NCBI GenBank assembly: GCA_937886715.1
Contig: CAKZZD010000024.1
Coordinates: forward strand, 8,238 to 72,237
Source: an uncultured Bacteroidales bacterium
Lineage (GTDB): Bacteria > Bacteroidota > Bacteroidia > Bacteroidales > P3
Direction of reading: 5' to 3'
DNA: 64,000 nucleotides
Shown here: piece after piece, positions 59,524 through 64,000 of the stretch
Numbering within the stretch: position 1 is the stretch's first letter
Layout: every line of letters begins with the position of its first letter
The notes under the pieces: model-generated
Told to the model about the DNA's origin: nothing
The model's input: the letters and a program-made list of their open reading frames with translations, nothing else
Databases searched by the model: none
Position numbers and translations under genes: made by a program

Positions 59524-60492
59524 ATGAATCTATTAAATATATCGGGCTCACCTCACGTTCACAGTGACGAGTCGACAAAGAAAATCATGTGGCGCGTCAA
59601 CTTGGCCCTTATGCCAATGCTGATAGTGGCCATTGCCTACTTCGGAATCACAGCCTTGCTGATCAGCCTCATCTCCGTCGCCAGCTGCGTGCTGTTCCAA
59701 TGGCTTATCGAGAAATTCATCCTCAAGGTGGACACCACCATCTGGGATGGCTCGGCCATAGTCACCGGCCTGCTGCTGGCCTTCAACGTGCCAGCCACTG
59801 TTGATATGATGTGGATCGTTGTCATCGGTGCCCTGGTGGCCATCGGTGTCGCCAAAATGGCGTTCGGCGGACTGGGCAAAAATCCCTTCAACCCTGCCAT
59901 TGTAGGCCGTATTTTCCTCCTGATATCATTCCCTGTCCAGATGACAACCTGGCCGCAAGTGGGAGGTCTGTTCCCCATGGAGCTACTGACCGACGCCACA
60001 TCGGGTGCCACCCCACTGGGCATCATCAAAGAGCAAGGCGTGTCCGCAGGACTGCCCCAGGCTTGGGATCTTTTCATCGGTCATGTTGGCGGTTCGCTCG
60101 GAGAAGTGTCCGCCCTGGCCATCCTCATCGGGGCCATCTACCTGCTTTGGCGCCGCATCATCAGCTGGCACATTCCCGTGGCATTCATCGGCACGGCATT
60201 CCTCTTCAGCGGACTGCTGTGGCTGATTGACCCCACCACCTATGTTGACCCCGTCGTCACCATCCTCACCGGCGGCATCATGCTTGGAGCCTGCTTCATG
60301 GCTACCGACATGGTCACATCGCCCATGTCCAAAGTCGGCCAACTGATCTTCGGCTGCGGCTGTGGCCTGCTCACCATCATCATCCGCAACTGGGGTGCCT
60401 ATCCCGAGGGTGTTTCGTTCGCCATACTGATCATGAACTGCATCACCCCCCTGCTCAACCGCTGGTGCAAACCCAAACGCTTTGCTGTCTAA
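59524..60492 (+). CDS. rnfD: Rnf complex subunit D
   Basis: 322 residues with about nine membrane helices. The covalent FMN site is SGAT (160-163, Thr163) in TDATSGATPLG. RnfD forms part of the ion-conducting membrane core together with RnfG. It begins 27 bases after rnfC. Confidence 0.95.
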   Translation: MNLLNISGSPHVHSDESTKKIMWRVNLALMPMLIVAIAYFGITALLISLISVASCVLFQWLIEKFILKVDTTIWDGSAIVTGLLLAFNVPATVDMMWIVVIGALVAIGVAKMAFGGLGKNPFNPAIVGRIFLLISFPVQMTTWPQVGGLFPMELLTDATSGATPLGIIKEQGVSAGLPQAWDLFIGHVGGSLGEVSALAILIGAIYLLWRRIISWHIPVAFIGTAFLFSGLLWLIDPTTYVDPVVTILTGGIMLGACFMATDMVTSPMSKVGQLIFGCGCGLLTIIIRNWGAYPEGVSFAILIMNCITPLLNRWCKPKRFAV

Positions 60493-60513
60493 CAAAAAGA
60501 GAAAGGAACAATT

Positions 60514-61077
60514 ATGGCAAAGAAAGCCCAATCCACACTTATCAATATGCTGCTGTCGCTGACAGTAATAGCATTGGTTGCAGCTGCCGCTCTCGCAGCC
60601 CTCAATGCCATCACCGCCGCTCCGATAGCCAACGCCCAAAAAGCAAAAGTCGAGAACGCCATCAGCGCCGTGCTCCCCAATTTCGACAAATTGCAGGACA
60701 CCGCCATTGACGGCAACATCTGCCACATCGGAATCGACAGTGAAGGCAACTTCGTCGGCGCCGCCATTGAAGCCGGCAACGACAAAGGCTTCGGCGGCCA
60801 TCTGCAACTGATGGTCGGATTCGATGCCGAAGGCAACGTGACCGGATACCAAATCCTTGAAACGCATGAGACTCCCGGCTTGGGAGCCAAAGCCGACAAA
60901 TGGTTCCAGAACGACGGAAAAGGCTCTGTCATCGGGCTCAACCCCAATGGCAATGAACTGAAAGTCAAGAAAGACGGCGGTGACATCGACGCCATCAGCG
61001 GATCGACCATCACCTCGCGCGCCTTCCTTGACATCGTCAACAACGCCTCCTCTCTTTTCCAGAACCTCAACCACTAA
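60514..61077 (+). CDS. rnfG: Rnf complex subunit G
   Basis: 187 residues with one N-terminal membrane helix and a periplasmic FMN domain. HETPGLGAKAD (118-128) and the flavinylation site SGST (162-165, Thr165) in DAISGSTITSRA are conserved; the third position is Ser, where Ala is usual, which the ApbE motif tolerates. No ApbE flavin transferase gene is in the window. Confidence 0.94.
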   Translation: MAKKAQSTLINMLLSLTVIALVAAAALAALNAITAAPIANAQKAKVENAISAVLPNFDKLQDTAIDGNICHIGIDSEGNFVGAAIEAGNDKGFGGHLQLMVGFDAEGNVTGYQILETHETPGLGAKADKWFQNDGKGSVIGLNPNGNELKVKKDGGDIDAISGSTITSRAFLDIVNNASSLFQNLNH

Positions 61078-61089
61078 ACCCATTAAAGT

Positions 61090-61677
61090 ATGAAGACATC
61101 CGATATTATCAAAAACGGTCTTATCAAAGAAAACCCCACATGGGTTCTGATACTTGGAATGTGTCCCACCCTGGCCACCACCACATCAGCCATTAACGGC
61201 ATGAGCATGGGTCTGGCCACCACATTCGTTCTCATGATGTCGAACATCGTCATCTCGCTGCTCAAGAGCGTGATTCCCGACAAGGTGCGCATTCCTGCAT
61301 TCATCGTTATCATTGCCACCTTCGTCACCATGGTGGAGATGGTCATGAAAGCCTACCTTCCCGCCCTGTATGAGAACCTGGGCCTCTTCATCGCCCTCAT
61401 CGTGGTCAACTGCATCGTCCTTGGCCGCGCCGAAGCTTTCGCCTCGAAAAACAATGTGTGGCATTCGTTCCTCGACGGCCTCTTCATGGGTCTGGGATTC
61501 ACCTGGGCACTCACCCTGCTCGGCATGGTGCGCGAACTTCTCGGCACCGGCAGCTTCTTCGGTCACAGTCTCATCGGCGGTGCCGACGGCATGTTGATGA
61601 TGATCCTGCCTCCAGGCGGATTCCTCTGCCTTGGACTGCTGATGGCTCTGATCAACCACCTCAGAAAAAAATGTTAA
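61090..61677 (+). CDS. rnfE: Rnf complex subunit E
   Basis: 195 residues with six membrane helices and the conserved NPTWVLILGMCPTLATTTSAINGMSMGLATTFVL block. RnfE normally pairs with the homologous RnfA, with opposite topology, to hold a membrane-embedded iron centre. The next gene should be rnfA, but only a short frame of 18 codons (61671-61727) and then an unrelated secreted protein follow. Confidence 0.94.
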   Translation: MKTSDIIKNGLIKENPTWVLILGMCPTLATTTSAINGMSMGLATTFVLMMSNIVISLLKSVIPDKVRIPAFIVIIATFVTMVEMVMKAYLPALYENLGLFIALIVVNCIVLGRAEAFASKNNVWHSFLDGLFMGLGFTWALTLLGMVRELLGTGSFFGHSLIGGADGMLMMILPPGGFLCLGLLMALINHLRKKC

Positions 61678-61741
61678 GTTTTGAACACTTTGGTGCCATC
61701 GCCTTACATATATATAGAAAGATCTGAAAAACAACATCATC

Positions 61742-62173
61742 ATGAAACATATCGTCTCATTAACCGTGTGCCTTTTGACGCTTCTCGCTGTCAATGCTCA
61801 GACCTGCAGGAATTTTGTATTACCCCGCTTCAACTACAATGAAGAGGCAATGGCGGCAGTTCCCGAAGACAAAATCAACTATTGGTGTGCCTATGCACAC
61901 GCTGCTTTCTATGAGTCTGACACTGTCCCCAGCGAAGCCTACCTGTTCAACATCTCCCAAGTAGCCAACAAGACCACTGGCGAACATCTTCCGGCCGACT
62001 TGGTCGTCGATGTCGAAAGCCTGAACTACTTCGTATACAATTTCGAGCAATTCCAGCTCCAATATCCCCGCGGCAATCAAGTGCTGTGCTTCAGCACCCC
62101 AAATTCCGCCCACCCATATCTGGTGCTCCGCTCCATCGAACAGATGCTTGAAATAGCAGGACAATCGCTCTAA
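61742..62173 (+). CDS. Small secreted protein, unknown
   Basis: 143 residues with signal peptide (MKHIVSLTVCLLTLLAVNAQ), then a compact domain with three further cysteines (CRNFVLPRFNYNEEAM, YWCAYAHAAFYES, LCFSTPNSAHPYLVL). No family recognised. It lies 64 bases downstream of rnfE on the same strand, with no terminator between. Confidence 0.65.
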   Translation: MKHIVSLTVCLLTLLAVNAQTCRNFVLPRFNYNEEAMAAVPEDKINYWCAYAHAAFYESDTVPSEAYLFNISQVANKTTGEHLPADLVVDVESLNYFVYNFEQFQLQYPRGNQVLCFSTPNSAHPYLVLRSIEQMLEIAGQSL

Positions 62174-62206
62174 CCATCCGACAGTATCATTGAAACATTC
62201 TGCAAT

Positions 62207-64000
62207 ATGAAAAAGATAATATCACTGGCTTTCCTGACCATTGGGCTGCTAATAGGCAACTTCTGCCATGCCCAGACCGCACAGATAGTCATCCTCGACG
62301 CATCTTCAAACGGCACCGTTGTCACCCTCAATGGCGAGACCGCCACCGCTCTTTATGACGATGGCGGCTTGGCCGGATACTATTCCGCCAACCAGGACTA
62401 TTACGTCACCTTCACCTATGATTGTGCCGGACTTCGCCTCAGCGTGGAAATCATCAGCCTCGACGTGGCTCGCACCGACACCATCTACGTATATGATGGC
62501 GCCGACACCAACGGCATACTCCTGGCCAAGATCAACAGCTACAACGGCGACTGGCTCAACCGCCTGGTCTTCGTCTCACCCGCAGAATCCACCAACCAGA
62601 TCACTATCCGCTTCCGAGCCTCGGCCAACTCCGTCACCGCCGGCGGTTTCAATCTGAAAATCGGTTGCAACCGCCCCTGCGAGAAAGTCGTTCCTGTCAT
62701 TGACGACGCCTTCTACCGCACCCGCGGTGGCGAGATCTACGACACCGCCTATCTCCAACAGGTCCCTGTCTACGACACCTCCTACGTCATCAACAGCGAT
62801 GGCGACACCGTGGGTATCGACCATATCGACACCAACTACTTCACCGGTGCCAACCTATGCATCGGCGACGGTGTTATCTTCGTCGGCCATGGCGAATACA
62901 CTCACGAATACGGCTACTACAACCCTAATGACAACACCAGCTTCTTCAAATGGAACATGGGCTTCGAAAGCGACACCATTGTAGGTGTGGGCCAGACCCA
63001 GGCCAGCTACGACAAGTACCAAAGCACCGGATGCTACGATGTCACGCTGAGCATGATCGACGAATTCGGCTGCGTTTCCACCGTCTACACCACCATTAAA
63101 GTGCGCACAGCCTTCAACCCCATCAAGACAATCTTCTCGCTCGAAAGCATATGCAACCGCGACTCGCTCCTCGTCAACATGGGATACGACGGCGAAAACG
63201 CCACACTGACACTCCGCAAAATCGAAGCCGTCAACGTCGTCTCAAAAATCAACGAGGTCCGCACATTCATCCCTGATGGAAAATGCCCCATCCCCGGCGA
63301 CGCTACCGGAGCATTGTCCGAATGCTACGAAGCCCCGGTGACCTTCAACGAATTCCCCTCCAGCCGAACCGTACAGAGCAAAGAAGATATCTGCTCCATC
63401 TGCATCAACATGGAACACACCTACATGGGCGACGTGACCGTTTCACTGGTATGTCCCACCGGACAAGAAGCCAAACTGTTCTACAGCAACCGCGACACTC
63501 CCCCGACAGACACCAATCGTGACGGCACTACCTGGTCCGGTTCCCAAGGAGGTGGCGGCAAACACATGGGCTATCCTATACGCAATCTTGATGGAACCGA
63601 CAAATGCGACTCTCTGCAAAGTCCCTTTGGCATAGGCCTCGACTATTGCTGGTCGCGCAATGCCGACTATACCCTCGTCACCGGTGACAACGCCGCCATC
63701 GACGAACATCCGGCAGGCGACTTCTACATCGTCAGCAACGGATTCATGGACTCATACACCGAAACCATCCCTACCATCCCCTCCTACTTCACCAACGGAG
63801 GTGGCACCAGCCCCACCGTCTCCGGCACCACCAAACACCCCAGCGACCACGAAAACCGAGTCGACTACTACCTGCCCTTCTCCGATTTCTCCGAACTTGT
63901 CGGATGCCCCCTCAACGGCACATGGGCCATCAAAGTGTGCGACTACTGGGATTGGGACAATGGCTGGCTTTTCAACTGGACAATGGACATCTGCGACGTG
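62207..64000 (+). CDS. Large secreted protein with CUB-like and P-type domains (partial)
   Basis: 598 codons are visible, open to the right edge. There is a signal peptide (MKKIISLAFLTIGLLIGNFCHAQ), an N-terminal CUB-like beta-sandwich (about 30-165, YVTFTYDCAGLRLSVEIISLDVARTDTIYVYDG), a PKD-like domain (ICIGDGVIFVG...CYDVTLSMIDEFGCVSTVYT form), and a proprotein-convertase P-like domain with ICINMEHTYMGDVTVSLVCPTG and a late CPLNGTWAIKVCDYWDWDNGWLFNW. These features fit a type IX-secreted surface protein; its C-terminal signal would lie outside. Confidence 0.8.
   Translation, partial: MKKIISLAFLTIGLLIGNFCHAQTAQIVILDASSNGTVVTLNGETATALYDDGGLAGYYSANQDYYVTFTYDCAGLRLSVEIISLDVARTDTIYVYDGADTNGILLAKINSYNGDWLNRLVFVSPAESTNQITIRFRASANSVTAGGFNLKIGCNRPCEKVVPVIDDAFYRTRGGEIYDTAYLQQVPVYDTSYVINSDGDTVGIDHIDTNYFTGANLCIGDGVIFVGHGEYTHEYGYYNPNDNTSFFKWNMGFESDTIVGVGQTQASYDKYQSTGCYDVTLSMIDEFGCVSTVYTTIKVRTAFNPIKTIFSLESICNRDSLLVNMGYDGENATLTLRKIEAVNVVSKINEVRTFIPDGKCPIPGDATGALSECYEAPVTFNEFPSSRTVQSKEDICSICINMEHTYMGDVTVSLVCPTGQEAKLFYSNRDTPPTDTNRDGTTWSGSQGGGGKHMGYPIRNLDGTDKCDSLQSPFGIGLDYCWSRNADYTLVTGDNAAIDEHPAGDFYIVSNGFMDSYTETIPTIPSYFTNGGGTSPTVSGTTKHPSDHENRVDYYLPFSDFSELVGCPLNGTWAIKVCDYWDWDNGWLFNWTMDICDV

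Noticed and set aside
61671..61727. Remnant of rnfA
   Set aside because: The 18-codon frame (MLSFEHFGAIALHIYRKI) does not resemble the RnfA N-terminus well enough to call a pseudogene.

Overview
This 64 kb window looks like chromosome of a GC-rich member of the Bacteroidales. The support is threefold. First, promoters carry the Bacteroidetes -7 box (TAnnTTTG, usually followed by CA) and a TTTG-like -33 box, and Shine-Dalgarno sites are essentially absent. Second, the families present are typical: BatD/BatE, TonB receptor plus DUF4249, RseC family, Rnf, methylmalonyl-CoA mutase, and T9SS-type sorting domains. Third, many secreted proteins and lipoproteins follow the usual Bacteroidetes pattern. 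Neighbouring genes overlap by a few bases again and again, so most of the window is compact operons.

Layout. 1-4.8 kb (+): batD (partial), batE, a WG-repeat protein, an RseC-family membrane protein, ruvC, and a transglutaminase-like lipoprotein. 4.85-9.7 kb (-): an ECF sigma factor, a small membrane protein, a lipoprotein, and a large Sel1-repeat protein. 9.9-13.4 kb: a candidate small RNA (+), then aspS-menA-ubiE (-). 13.6-17.6 kb (-): a TupA-like ATP-grasp protein, an exo/endonuclease-phosphatase protein and a large EF-hand-like membrane protein. 17.9-25 kb: LysE-type exporter, BspA-like LRR protein, methylmalonyl-CoA mutase, low-molecular-weight phosphatase coupled to an orphan AIRS/PurL-like domain, and a DNA/RNA endonuclease. 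25.2-31.1 kb (+): pfkA, a beta-barrel protein, purH-mreB, LOG-family protein, and a Cas4/AddB-like Fe-S nuclease. 31.2-36 kb (-): a secreted repeat protein, cstA, a HerA-like ATPase and a beta-barrel. 36.4-39.6 kb: a large T9SS type B cargo protein. 39.65-47.6 kb (-): M16 peptidase, K+ channel, TonB receptor, DUF4249, 2-hydroxyacid dehydrogenase, DUF3109, lspA and tRNA-Phe. 47.7-53.1 kb (+): a structured RNA followed by a complete type III restriction-modification system. 53.4-57 kb: meaB-hemW, a SPOR protein and a universal stress protein. 57.2-61.7 kb (+): rnfBCDGE. 61.7 kb to the edge: two secreted proteins, the last one cut off.

How the genes work together. mutB and meaB belong to the B12-dependent succinate/propionate branch. 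menA and ubiE make menaquinone, and Rnf couples ferredoxin/NADH redox to ion transport, consistent with anaerobic fumarate-propionate metabolism. rnfA, which normally ends this operon, is missing here, and the RseC-family gene, in my recollection usually next to rnf in Bacteroides, lies 55 kb away beside ruvC.

The most unusual locus is the type III RM system. Its mod gene has an in-frame array of 33-bp repeats with palindromic cores ahead of the catalytic motifs, an AT-rich and apparently exchanged target-recognition domain, and a rod-like RNA just upstream. A second theme is a family of intergenic palindromes built from 11-bp units: three related copies plus one of unrelated sequence but the same design.
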